Of a DNA stretch of 6,047 nt, positions 1 to 5,962 are shown piece by piece. Source of the DNA: Deltaproteobacteria bacterium (GTDB lineage Bacteria; Desulfobacterota; DSM-4660; Desulfatiglandales; B25-G16). Below the pieces are notes generated by a model, which searched no databases, had not been told where the DNA came from, and was given only the letters and a program-made list of their open reading frames with translations. Every line of letters begins with the position of its first letter. Positions within the stretch are counted from its first letter, which is position 1. The translations under genes were made by a program, and so were the position numbers. The stretch lies in NCBI GenBank assembly GCA_003646935.1, contig QMLW01000136.1:1-6047 (forward strand), read 5' to 3'.

Positions 1-43
1 AGAAATCTTACCAATAAACCACTGCCCCATTTTCTTAAGAACC

Positions 44-63
44 CCTGTCTGCCGACAGGCAGG
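44..63. repeat. Overlapping palindromes (CCTGTC/GACAGG and CTGCC/GGCAG)
   Basis: CCTGTC (44-49) and GACAGG (54-59) form a 6 bp stem with a TGCC loop. CTGCC (49-53) and GGCAG (58-62) form a second, mutually exclusive 5 bp stem. This CCTG/CAGG-rich palindrome resembles short intergenic repeats that occur in many copies in some genomes. It lies about 180 bp beyond the stop codon of the peptidase gene and has no T-run after it on either strand, so I do not call it a terminator. Confidence 0.55.
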
Positions 64-67
64 CATT

Positions 68-99
68 ATTCCATCATTCCAATATTCCAATATTCCAAT
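68..99. repeat. Tandem octamer repeat, 4 x ATTCCAAT
   Basis: Four consecutive 8 bp units are read directly: ATTCCATC (68-75), then ATTCCAAT three times (76-83, 84-91, 92-99). Only the first unit differs. Related single copies in inverted orientation (ATTGG at 127-131 and 136-140) lie just downstream. The number of units may vary between strains, as in other short tandem repeats. No function can be assigned. Confidence 0.8.
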
Positions 100-140
100 T
101 GTGAGCGAAGCGAACTAAGTTCTTTTATTGGTTGGATTGG

Positions 141-164
141 TTTCATTAGTTTGACTTAATGAAA
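141..164. repeat. Inverted repeat TTTCATTA/TAATGAAA
   Basis: TTTCATTA (141-148) and TAATGAAA (157-164) are perfect 8 bp inverted copies around an 8-base loop. The stem is AT-rich. It lies about 80 bp beyond the stop of the minus-strand M23 gene, so it might contribute to 3' end formation or be an operator-like dyad. No T-run follows it in the minus-strand direction, so a terminator role is weakly supported. Confidence 0.45.
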
Positions 165-241
165 ACGATAGGCGCAAATGAACAGTTCATTGCTAAACAA
201 CCAGTTAAACAAATAGAACTAACGAAACAAAAGATCGGGTA

Positions 242-1627
242 TTATTTCTGGATGAGGTTATCGATATTGCGCAGCTTTCGTTCTATATTGTCCTCAATCC
301 AATGGGCGTCCCACCATTCTATCGGGTTGACGGGTACGCCGTGAACAAGAAACCCGAAATGCAGGTGATCGCCTGTTGCTAGACCCGTTTTACCGGTATT
401 GCCGATTACCTCTCCCTTGGTGACCGATTGGCCAACGGCTACAGCGATATGGCTTAGATGACCGTAAAAGGTGCTTAGGCCCTGGCCGTGATCGATGAGC
501 ACCGACTGTCCATAGATCCCGAGATCTTGAGCGAAAACAACCCTGCCAGCATTGGCGGCCTGGACGGGCGATCTGGCCAATGAAGCGAGATCAACGCCCA
601 AGTGTACTGATCTGTCTACTATCTTGCCGTCATAGTAGTAAACCCTCTGATCACCGAACATAGCCATGGTTGCGGCATTCTTCATTCTCAGCCAAGGGCC
701 GTCCCATAGTCTTTCCTCGGCGGATGATCGGCACTGTTCTCGCAGTTCATCATCGTTCATCTTCCGTAATTCCCTGTTGATGAAAAGGTATTTCTCTATA
801 GGGCTGGCATCTTGCTCGAATAATTCAGTGGGAAAAGAGGAGACCACAGCATCTAAGGATCTTTCTGATATCCGAATCTTATCACTGTGAAAGCGCCTCT
901 TTCTTATATGATAGAAGAAAGGCACTTGTGTTACGTTCTCTGCCCTGTCTTTGGCCCACAGATGCAGGGATATGTTCTTTTTTTCACCGTGGTACGGAAC
1001 GGCGAAGTAACAGAGGTACATCTCCTGATGGGGTTTGCTAATTGGTACGCCGGGAAAGAGCCGATCGTTCACCAAAACACCGCTTTCCTTTGTGTCGGTT
1101 GAGATTCTGTAGATAACCAAGCCAGCTCCGCCCATATTGAGGTTGTGGCTTCTGCTCAGGGCGTTAATTGATGGAGGAATGGTATCCACGACCATTTTGT
1201 GCTCAACGATAGTCAGATTCCCATCCCCGCCCCGCCTCTTTGAGAAATCATGGATTTCGATGACAATATTGGCCTGTCCTTGCACCAGATTTAGTTGTTT
1301 TGGGTCTATGCTGAATGCCTGCTCGAATCGGCGGACACCCCTTTTGTTGAAGAGCCCCTCATAGGCAAAGTCCTTCTGTAAAATCGGAATGCCCGGGCCC
1401 TCCTGTTTAATGCTCACCGTGATGTCCCTGAGGCCCATCTTGAGGTCGGAAAGTACCACGTTGAAGGTAATCGGTTTACTCAGGTACCCAGGCAGTGGCT
1501 CGAGTTGTGCCATGGGTTTTTCGCCCTCGAATATCGTCAGCAAAAACCAGATGAGAATGATGAGAAGAATGACAATCGGCAGAGAGGTAAAGATGAACTT
1601 CGATCTTTTAATCCTTGACTTTTTCAT
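242..1627 (-). CDS. Membrane-anchored M23 (LytM-type) peptidase with Ig-like N-terminal region
   Basis: This is a likely peptidoglycan endopeptidase or septation-type M23 metallopeptidase of 461 residues. A basic N-terminus is followed by one membrane segment (about 12-33), which anchors the rest in the periplasm. Residues about 36-241 look like two beta-sandwich, Ig-like domains; the second ends with a WAKDRAENV-type motif. A charged, probably helical stretch (242-320) leads to the M23 domain (about 330-440). Zinc ligands are H342 and D346 (HLGVD) and H423 (HLHFG); H390 (YGHLS) and H421 complete the active site, so it should be catalytically active. The frame opens at 1663. I prefer the ATG at 1627, which has AGGGG just upstream (though only two bases away) and a normal leader from the promoter at 1675-1703. 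The start at 1663 would be almost leaderless. It is divergent from the LOG-like gene and stands alone. The exact substrate is not visible from sequence. Confidence 0.9.
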   Translation of the reverse strand: MKKSRIKRSKFIFTSLPIVILLIILIWFLLTIFEGEKPMAQLEPLPGYLSKPITFNVVLSDLKMGLRDITVSIKQEGPGIPILQKDFAYEGLFNKRGVRRFEQAFSIDPKQLNLVQGQANIVIEIHDFSKRRGGDGNLTIVEHKMVVDTIPPSINALSRSHNLNMGGAGLVIYRISTDTKESGVLVNDRLFPGVPISKPHQEMYLCYFAVPYHGEKKNISLHLWAKDRAENVTQVPFFYHIRKRRFHSDKIRISERSLDAVVSSFPTELFEQDASPIEKYLFINRELRKMNDDELREQCRSSAEERLWDGPWLRMKNAATMAMFGDQRVYYYDGKIVDRSVHLGVDLASLARSPVQAANAGRVVFAQDLGIYGQSVLIDHGQGLSTFYGHLSHIAVAVGQSVTKGEVIGNTGKTGLATGDHLHFGFLVHGVPVNPIEWWDAHWIEDNIERKLRNIDNLIQK

Positions 1628-1663
1628 TTCCCCTATATTACCCCTGAGAAGCAAAGGCATCAT

Positions 1664-1692
1664 TTGGACTGCCTATCTTTGGTCATGCTAAT
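1664..1692 (+). promoter_or_regulatory. Weak possible promoter for the LOG-like/glutaredoxin operon
   Basis: TTGGAC (1664-1669) and GCTAAT (1687-1692) are 17 bases apart and match three and four of six consensus positions. Transcription would start near 1699, about 20 bases before the ATG. It is the best plus-strand candidate I see between the two divergent genes, but matches this weak arise often by chance. It overlaps the stronger minus-strand promoter, so RNA polymerase binding at the two would compete. Confidence 0.25.
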
Positions 1693-1703
1693 GGTTTTGT
1701 CAA
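1675..1703 (-). promoter_or_regulatory. Sigma70-like promoter for the M23 peptidase gene
   Basis: On the minus strand a perfect -35 box TTGACA (1703-1698) is followed after 17 bases by AAAGAT (1680-1675), which matches three of six -10 positions including the key A and final T. Transcription would begin near 1668, giving a leader of about 40 bases to the ATG at 1627. The -35 box lies within 16 bases of the start codon of the divergent LOG-like gene, so the two genes share a very short control region. Confidence 0.5.
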
Positions 1704-1718
1704 CAATTTTTTCCCTTA

Positions 1719-2225
1719 ATGGCGATGACGAGAGCGGCTCATATTGGTGTGATTGGGGCAGGGGAATGCTCCCAGGAACTATACGCATTGGCCCGTGAAC
1801 TGGGTCATGGTATTGGGCGAAATAGGTGGGTGCTCTTCTGTGGTGGCCTTGGCGGTATCATGGAAGCAGCGGCTGAGGGATGCTATCGTGAGGGCGGCAT
1901 GACGGTCGGTCTGCTGCCCGGAAACGACAAGGATGCGGCGAATCCCTTTATAAGGCTCCCTATACCCACAGGGCTTGGTGAGGGAAGGAACCTTCTCGTG
2001 GTGAGGGCATCCGATATGGTGGTGGCCCTTTCGGGAGGCTACGGGACCTTGTCTGAAATAGGTCTGGCGCTCAGGATAGGCAAGCCCGTGGTGGGTCTAA
2101 AAACCTGGCCCGGCATTGATGGGATTGAGTATGTGGAAACCGCAGAGCAGGCAATCGGCGTAGTGGAGAAACACATCCAGAGAATCATCGAAAGCATGGA
2201 GGAGGACAATGGAGAAACCCGTTAA
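1719..2225 (+). CDS. LOG-like / TIGR00725-type Rossmann-fold nucleotide-binding protein
   Basis: This 168-residue protein belongs to the LOG/'lysine decarboxylase-like' superfamily, probably the TIGR00725 branch. Visible motifs are a glycine-rich first strand (IGVIGAGECS, 9-18), CGGLGGIMEAAAEG (41-54), GLLPG (64-68), GLGEGRN (85-91) and SGGYGTLSE (105-113). The last corresponds to the LOG signature PGGxGTxxE, with Ser in place of Pro. Characterised relatives are nucleoside-monophosphate phosphoribohydrolases or molybdenum-cofactor carriers; the Arg in GRN and E113 sit where LOG enzymes have active-site residues. The role here is unproven. The frame has a stop at 1689-1691, so 1719 is the first ATG; a second ATG lies at 1725. 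Neither has a recognisable ribosome binding site, as the upstream sequence is rich in T and C. The 3' end overlaps the glutaredoxin gene by 17 bases, implying co-transcription. Confidence 0.85.
   Translation: MAMTRAAHIGVIGAGECSQELYALARELGHGIGRNRWVLFCGGLGGIMEAAAEGCYREGGMTVGLLPGNDKDAANPFIRLPIPTGLGEGRNLLVVRASDMVVALSGGYGTLSEIGLALRIGKPVVGLKTWPGIDGIEYVETAEQAIGVVEKHIQRIIESMEEDNGETR
2198..2206 (+). promoter_or_regulatory. Strong ribosome binding site for the glutaredoxin-like gene
   Basis: GGAGGAGGA ends two bases before the ATG at 2209, and its first GGAGGA copy is spaced five bases from it. This fixes the glutaredoxin start although it lies inside the end of the LOG-like coding sequence. It contrasts with the absence of such a site before the LOG-like gene itself. 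Confidence 0.7.
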
Positions 2226-2460
2226 GCTCTATTCGCTGAGCACCTTAGGCCATTGCAAGGCCACCAAGAAGTTACTGAATGACTGCAAGGTTCAATATTT
2301 GTTTACCGATGTAGACCTGCTTGAAGGTGAGGAGAGGGCTGCCATCCTTAATGATGTGAGAAGGCTGAACCCTCGATGCTCCTTTCCCACTATCATCATC
2401 GGCGATACGGTAATCGTCGGGTATCAGGGAGATAAGATAAAGGAGGCCCTCGGATTATGA
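2209..2460 (+). CDS. Glutaredoxin-like protein with degenerate active site (LGHC instead of CxxC)
   Basis: This small 83-residue thioredoxin-fold protein has the normal length of NrdH/glutaredoxin-type proteins. The first strand and active-site loop read KLYSLSTLGHCKATKK (6-21). Relatives have C-x-x-C here, but residue 13 is Leu (TTA codon) and only C16 remains. The cis-proline loop is intact (SFPT, P60), as is the terminal GD...VGY segment. Two further cysteines, C26 and C57, are present. Members encoded beside ferredoxin:thioredoxin reductase are thought to carry electrons from that enzyme to target disulfides. Without the N-terminal, attacking cysteine, ordinary disulfide chemistry should fail, so it may be inactive or act differently. 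A change from TGC or TGT to TTA needs two substitutions, so a single read error does not explain it. The stop overlaps the next start (ATGA at 2457-2460). Confidence 0.85.
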   Translation: MEKPVKLYSLSTLGHCKATKKLLNDCKVQYLFTDVDLLEGEERAAILNDVRRLNPRCSFPTIIIGDTVIVGYQGDKIKEALGL

Positions 2461-2813
2461 ACGAGGTAGAGAAACTATACGAGATGCTGAAGAAGGTTCA
2501 GGAGCCGAAGGGGTACTATTTCAACAGGGACAAGGAGCGGGTCTTTGAGTTGCTTGAGGCCCTGCTGGTAAACAAAAACCGATACGGCTACATGTCGTGC
2601 CCATGCAGGCTTGCATCAGGACAACGGGAAAGCGATAGAATCGCTTCGCGATTTTATGTAACGCGGCTTCGCCGCTCTGAAAAAGGAAACTCCTATACTG
2701 TCAAGAGGATTAGTGTAGGATTTGGCTCAGAAAGAGCTTGGTTCGTTCGTGCTGCGGATTCTCAAAGAAATCCACAGGGGTATTGCCTTCCACGATTTGC
2801 CCAAAATCCATGA
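2457..2813 (+). pseudogene. Truncated ferredoxin:thioredoxin reductase catalytic (beta) subunit
   Basis: Residues 1-60 match the N-terminal half of the FTR catalytic subunit: helical start, KGYYFN, then YGYMSCPCRLASG with C48 and C50. The known family pattern is CPC-x16-CPC-x8-CHC (or CYC), which supplies four [4Fe-4S] ligands and the redox disulfide. Here similarity stops after SD (59-60, about base 2636), 10 residues after the first CPC. The second CPC and the last C-x-C are absent, so three cluster ligands and one redox cysteine are missing. The frame then runs through a hairpin-rich repeat (2635-2675) and antisense through the 3' end of aapP to a stop at 2811-2813; that tail resembles no family. 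I found no displaced C-terminal half in the window. The gene has a good ribosome binding site (AGGAGG, 2441-2446) and overlaps the glutaredoxin by four bases. It is either truly broken or an assembly join at a repeat. Confidence 0.8.
2635..2675. repeat. Tandem hairpin pair with GCGAAGC cores, interrupting the FTR gene
   Basis: The first hairpin spans 2635-2657: arms 2635-2644 and 2648-2657 pair over 10 bp with one G-T position, and AATCGC/GCGATT (2639-2644/2648-2653) is perfect. The second spans 2663-2675: GCGGC/GCCGC. Both have a TTC loop on the plus strand, which is GAA on the minus strand, so both contain GCGAAGC there. That heptamer is known to form an unusually stable mini-hairpin in DNA. 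The pair lies at the convergence of the FTR and aapP genes and coincides with the point where FTR similarity ends. It looks like a copy of a short interspersed palindromic element. It may also limit read-through between the convergent operons, although no long T-run follows. Confidence 0.7.
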
Positions 2814-3486
2814 ACAGCACCCTGTGGGCAACGCTCTTGGCAAAGCCCATCTCATGGGTGACCACGATCATGGTCATTCCCTCATGCGCGAGCTCGATCA
2901 TCACATCCAGCACTTCCTTGATCATCTCCGGGTCAAGGGCAGAGGTGGGCTCATCAAAGAGCATGACCTTTGGATTCATGCAAAGACTTCGGGCGATTGC
3001 TACCCTCTGCTGCTGGCCCCCGGAGAGCTGCCCCGGATATTTTTGGGCCTGTTCGGCGATGTGGACCTTTTCCAGGTAGTACATTGCCGTTTCCTCCGCC
3101 TCAGCCTTGGGGACCTTTCTCACCCATATCGGCCCTAACGTGAGGTTTTCAACGATCGTGAGGTGGGGGAAGAGATTGAAGTGCTGGAATACCATGCCCA
3201 CCTCAGCGCGAATTTTTTCTATCTTTTTGATATCGTTGGTCAGCTCTAAGCCGTCGACGATGATCCTGCCCCTTTGATGCTCCTCGAGACGATTGATGCA
3301 GCGTATCAGGGTTGATTTTCCAGAGCCCGAGGGCCCGCAGACCACGATCCGTTCCTTTTTGTGGACCGTCAAATCAATGCCACGGAGCACGTGGAACTCC
3401 CCGAACCACTTGTGCATGTCCTTGATTTCAATCATGACCTCTTCAGAGGGCCGCGCCTTTAGATCTTCAGATGCTGCCTCAATCAT
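2710..3486 (-). CDS. aapP: Amino-acid ABC transporter ATP-binding protein, AapP/GlnQ type
   Basis: This is the cytoplasmic ATPase of a polar amino-acid importer, 258 residues, normal for the family. Walker A is GPSGSGKST (51-59), the Q-loop Gln is 101 ([10 protein letters not shown]), the signature is [13 protein letters not shown] (154-166), Walker B is VMLFDEP (174-180) with D178 and E179, the D-loop is SALD (182-185) and the switch histidine is H211 (VVTHEM). All key residues are intact. The start at 3486 has GAGG five to six bases upstream; the internal ATG at 3435 (M18, [12 protein letters not shown]) is a possible shorter start. It would pair with the AapQ and AapM permeases encoded upstream. 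An 80-base gap separates it from aapM, with its own possible promoter. Its last 104 bases are overlapped antisense by the tail of the broken FTR frame. GlnQ, ArtP and AapP are hard to tell apart by sequence alone; the neighbours decide for AapP. Confidence 0.93.
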   Translation of the reverse strand: MIEAASEDLKARPSEEVMIEIKDMHKWFGEFHVLRGIDLTVHKKERIVVCGPSGSGKSTLIRCINRLEEHQRGRIIVDGLELTNDIKKIEKIRAEVGMVFQHFNLFPHLTIVENLTLGPIWVRKVPKAEAEETAMYYLEKVHIAEQAQKYPGQLSGGQQQRVAIARSLCMNPKVMLFDEPTSALDPEMIKEVLDVMIELAHEGMTMIVVTHEMGFAKSVAHRVLFMDFGQIVEGNTPVDFFENPQHERTKLFLSQILH

Positions 3487-3518
3487 AGAAACCTCGCACT
3501 GAAAAGCTTTAAATATTC

Positions 3519-3527
3519 AGTATAACA
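3519..3527 (-). promoter_or_regulatory. Possible extended -10 promoter before aapP
   Basis: On the minus strand TGTTATACT (3527-3519) is an extended -10 element: TG, one base, then TATACT, which matches five of six consensus positions. The -35 region (ATGCAA, 17 bases away) is poor, which is tolerated for extended -10 promoters. Transcription would start near 3512, about 26 bases before the aapP ATG. It lies in the 80-base AT-rich gap between aapM and aapP and could give the ATPase extra expression independent of the upstream permeases. Confidence 0.35.
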
Positions 3528-3566
3528 ATTCTTGCCTTTATTTGCATCATCATGCGATGCGTCTGT

Positions 3567-4664
3567 TTATCGTTCACCTTCAGAGAGCTCTCGTTCAAGC
3601 TTCCGGCTGTAGTTGGACATGGAAAAACAGCCAAGGAAGTAAAAGATCGCAATAAAAATGTATGCCTCCCGGCTGAATCCCATCCATTCGGGGTTGGACA
3701 GGACCGACTGGGTGGTCTTGAGAAGATCCCAAAGCGCGATGATTACCACCAGGGAGGTATCCTTGAACGCTGAGATGAGGATGCTCACCGTGGGCGGGAT
3801 CACGATCTTCAGTGCTTGGGGGAGGATCACCAGGCGCATGGTCAGATAGTAATTTAGTCCCATGGATTCGGCCGCCTCGTATTGCCCGCGGGACATGCCT
3901 TGCAATCCTCCTCGTACCACCTCGGCGATGTAGGCGCCGGTAAAAAGTATTATGGCCACTTGGGCCCGAAGGATCTTGTTAAAGGTCAGCCCTTCGGGCA
4001 GGAACAGGGGAAAGATGATGGAAGACATGAACAGAAGGCTGATCAGGGGGACTCCTCGGATCAGTTCGATATATAACACGCACAGCACCTTGAGCCCGGG
4101 AAGCTTGGACTGCCGTCCCAGGGCGAGGATCACGCCCAAGGGATAGGCGGCGGTCAGGCCGAACACGGAGAGCAAGAGGGTCAGAGGGAGTCCGCCCCAC
4201 TGGGTGCTTTCCACGTGTTCAAGGCCCAAGATCCCGCCCCTCATGAGAACGCCCATAAAGGCTAGGCCCAGAATCCAGCCGTAGCCCAGGTACTTGTTCC
4301 AGTGGGTGCGGTCCCGGCTGTAGAAGAGCAGGCCGATGAGGATCAGCATGGCCAAAAGAGGACGCCAGTGCTGCTCATAGGGGTAAAAGCCGAAGATGAT
4401 GAACCGAAAGTTTCGGTAGATGATGCTCCAGCAGGCGCCAGTCGCCTCCTTGCACCCTTCGTGCGTGGTGGTCCACACGCTGTCGAGAAAGGCCCATTCA
4501 AAGAACGGCGGAACGACTTTCCAGAGCAACAAGAGGGTGAGGATGGTGAGTGTGGAGTTAAACCAACCGTTAAACAAGTTGTTTCTCACCCATCCGATCA
4601 CGCCCACCTGGGCTATCGGGGGTTTGAGTTCGGGTGCTGGTTTGTCTTGAACGTATGCCTGCAT
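3567..4664 (-). CDS. aapM: General L-amino-acid ABC transporter permease, AapM type
   Basis: This inner-membrane permease has 365 residues and partners AapQ. The first membrane segment is about 36-53. The segment GACWSIIYRNFRFIIFGFYPYEQHWRP (76-102) is the loop and segment characteristic of AapM and not found in shorter GlnP/HisM-type permeases. Further hydrophobic segments lie near 102-115, 127-140, 158-183, 193-220, 233-250, 290-312 and 333-350. The BPD_transp_1 domain covers about 155-355 and carries the cytoplasmic EAA loop that docks on the ATPase (QYEAAESMGL, 261-270, followed by LPQALKIVIPP). It begins only eight bases after the aapQ stop, so the two are co-translated or co-transcribed; the ribosome binding site is weak (AGG, three bases from the ATG). 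Length and motifs are complete. Confidence 0.93.
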   Translation of the reverse strand: MQAYVQDKPAPELKPPIAQVGVIGWVRNNLFNGWFNSTLTILTLLLLWKVVPPFFEWAFLDSVWTTTHEGCKEATGACWSIIYRNFRFIIFGFYPYEQHWRPLLAMLILIGLLFYSRDRTHWNKYLGYGWILGLAFMGVLMRGGILGLEHVESTQWGGLPLTLLLSVFGLTAAYPLGVILALGRQSKLPGLKVLCVLYIELIRGVPLISLLFMSSIIFPLFLPEGLTFNKILRAQVAIILFTGAYIAEVVRGGLQGMSRGQYEAAESMGLNYYLTMRLVILPQALKIVIPPTVSILISAFKDTSLVVIIALWDLLKTTQSVLSNPEWMGFSREAYIFIAIFYFLGCFSMSNYSRKLERELSEGER

Positions 4665-4672
4665 GGGCCTTG

Positions 4673-5857
4673 TTATCTTTCTACCAGTTTGACCTTCTTG
4701 TTATACCAATTCATGAATGCCGATGTGGAGAGGCTGAAGATCAGGTAGACCGCCATAATGAGGGCAACGCCCTCAATGGCCTGCCCGGTCTGGTTAATGG
4801 TGGTATTGGCCACGGACACAAAATCGGGATACCCGATGGCTACGGCCAGGGAGCTGTTCTTGGTCAAATTCAGCATCTGACTGGTCAGCGGCGGTATAAT
4901 CACCCTGAGGGCCTGGGGCAGGATCACGAGGTTCAACACGAGGGGAGGTCTTAGACCAATCGCCATGGCAGCCTCTCTCTGCCCTTTGCTGACCGATTGA
5001 ATGCCTGCACGCACCACCTCAGCAACAAAGGCTGCCGTGTAAAGGACCAGACCCAGGAGCAGGGCGATGAACTCGGGGCTGAGGGTGATCCCGCCTTTGA
5101 AATTGAAGCCCACCAGTTTGGGGACGTCCATGGCCGTGGGCGCACCAAAGGCCAGCCAGGTCAACAAAGGGAAGCCCACCATGATGCCCAGGCCCACTCG
5201 AAGGATCGGAAAAATCTGCCCGGTTTGCTCCTGGCGTTTTTTGGCCCAGTGGCGAATGAGATAGACCGATACCCCTCCCACCACCAGGGCAAGGAACATA
5301 TATGTGTGGGCCGGGTGGGCCTCGGGCACGGTAAAGGCAACCCCTCGATTGCACAGGTAGAGGCCGTCAATGGGGCACAGGGCCTTTCTGGGCGAGGGGA
5401 GGGACTCATAAAAGATGGCGTACCAGAAGAATAACTGGAGCAGGACGGGGATGTCCTGCATGACCTCTATGTAGATGCCGGCCAGCTTGGAGACCAGCCA
5501 GTTTGTGGACAGGCGGGCCACCCCGATGATGGCCCCGAGGATCAGTGTGACCACGATGCCGATAAAGGACACCTTCAGGGTGTTGAGGGCTCCCACGATC
5601 AGGGCCCTGCCGTAGGAGCTGGCCGATGAATAGGAGATCAAGGACTCCCCGATCTCAAAGGCAGATTCCTTGTTGAGAAAGCCTAATCCCGTGGCGATCT
5701 TTTGTCTCTGAAGGTTAATCAGGGTATTGGATACGAGATAGTAGGCAAGACAGCCCACGAGGAAGAATACAACGATCTGAAACATGATCCCCCTTTTCTT
5801 AGGGTCAAGCCAGAAAGGGACTTTTTCCTGGACTGTTGTCACGTCACCGTCTGCCAT
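4673..5857 (-). CDS. aapQ: General L-amino-acid ABC transporter permease, AapQ type
   Basis: This inner-membrane permease has 394 residues, close to the usual AapQ length. After a membrane segment at about 26-46 it has the family's hallmark periplasmic stretch GFLNKESAFEIGESLISYS (59-77) and then LNTLKVS (91-97), where the transport domain begins. A second hallmark is NRGVAFTVP (170-178), and a third is GFNFKGGITLSPEF (250-263). The EAA loop that contacts AapP is QREAAMAIGL (293-302), followed by LPQALRVIIPP (313-323) and NLTKNSSLAVAIGYPD (330-345). All are intact. It forms the translocation pore with AapM. The start at 5857 has AGG six bases upstream. It follows aapJ after 142 bases that include a strong hairpin, and is eight bases from aapM. 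In Rhizobium, AapJQMP imports a broad range of L-amino acids; the same breadth here is inferred. Confidence 0.95.
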   Translation of the reverse strand: MADGDVTTVQEKVPFWLDPKKRGIMFQIVVFFLVGCLAYYLVSNTLINLQRQKIATGLGFLNKESAFEIGESLISYSSASSYGRALIVGALNTLKVSFIGIVVTLILGAIIGVARLSTNWLVSKLAGIYIEVMQDIPVLLQLFFWYAIFYESLPSPRKALCPIDGLYLCNRGVAFTVPEAHPAHTYMFLALVVGGVSVYLIRHWAKKRQEQTGQIFPILRVGLGIMVGFPLLTWLAFGAPTAMDVPKLVGFNFKGGITLSPEFIALLLGLVLYTAAFVAEVVRAGIQSVSKGQREAAMAIGLRPPLVLNLVILPQALRVIIPPLTSQMLNLTKNSSLAVAIGYPDFVSVANTTINQTGQAIEGVALIMAVYLIFSLSTSAFMNWYNKKVKLVER

Positions 5858-5896
5858 TTCAACCTGCCTGGTATGCTAGGGCATTGTCACTATCGT

Positions 5897-5908
5897 TGGT
5901 GGCCACCA
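5897..5908. repeat. 12 bp perfect palindrome upstream of aapQ
   Basis: TGGTGGCCACCA reads the same on both strands, with no central loop. It lies 40 bases upstream of the aapQ start in the aapJ-aapQ spacer. A dyad of this size could be a binding site for a dimeric regulator or be fortuitous in a GC-rich spacer. No matching second copy was seen in the window, so function is not assigned. Confidence 0.35.
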
Positions 5909-5962
5909 CGAGAGGCATGATCTCTGTGGCTGTAAAGGCCGGACCCGGGGGATTTCGGATGA

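Larger units (their letters stand above)
1..241. other. Non-coding, repeat-rich, AT-rich intergenic segment
   Basis: No credible gene is seen here. The stretch lies downstream of the 3' end of the M23 peptidase gene and looks like an accumulation of small repeats. It holds an overlapping palindrome (44-63), a tandem octamer repeat (68-99), a GCGAAGC motif (105-111) and an 8 bp inverted repeat (141-164). There are also two nested inverted pairs: CCAATAAA (11-18) with TTTATTGG (124-131), and AAGAAC (37-42) with GTTCTT (119-124). These nested arms could fold the whole 11-131 stretch back on itself, or be remains of a small non-autonomous element. One frame stays open from base 1 to a stop at 157-159, but its translation follows the repeats and resembles no protein I know. 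Confidence 0.6.

Noticed and set aside
68..99. CRISPR-like array
   Set aside because: The units are 8 bp and directly adjacent with no spacers, so this is a simple tandem repeat.
1..159. Open frame entering from the left edge and ending at 157-159
   Set aside because: The translation simply follows the tandem and palindromic repeats and resembles no protein family; the openness is explained by the short length.
159..344. Plus-strand 61-codon reading frame
   Set aside because: Its second half is antisense to the conserved C-terminus of the M23 peptidase, it has no ribosome binding site, and its start lies inside an inverted repeat.
2680..2697. AGGA/TCCT hairpin followed by T-run as an aapP terminator (minus strand)
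   Set aside because: The stem is only four weak base pairs, so an intrinsic terminator is not supported, although the T-run is real.
2722..3138. 138-codon plus-strand frame opposite aapP
   Set aside because: Shadow of the ATPase: the Walker B and signature codons on the other strand account for it.
4302..4748. 148-codon plus-strand frame
   Set aside because: Antisense shadow of aapM and aapQ, whose motifs are complete; its composition (charged, G/E/Q/H-rich) is typical of a complement of membrane-protein codons.
4997..5434. 145-codon plus-strand frame
   Set aside because: Antisense to the conserved AapQ core, with no family motif and no ribosome binding site.
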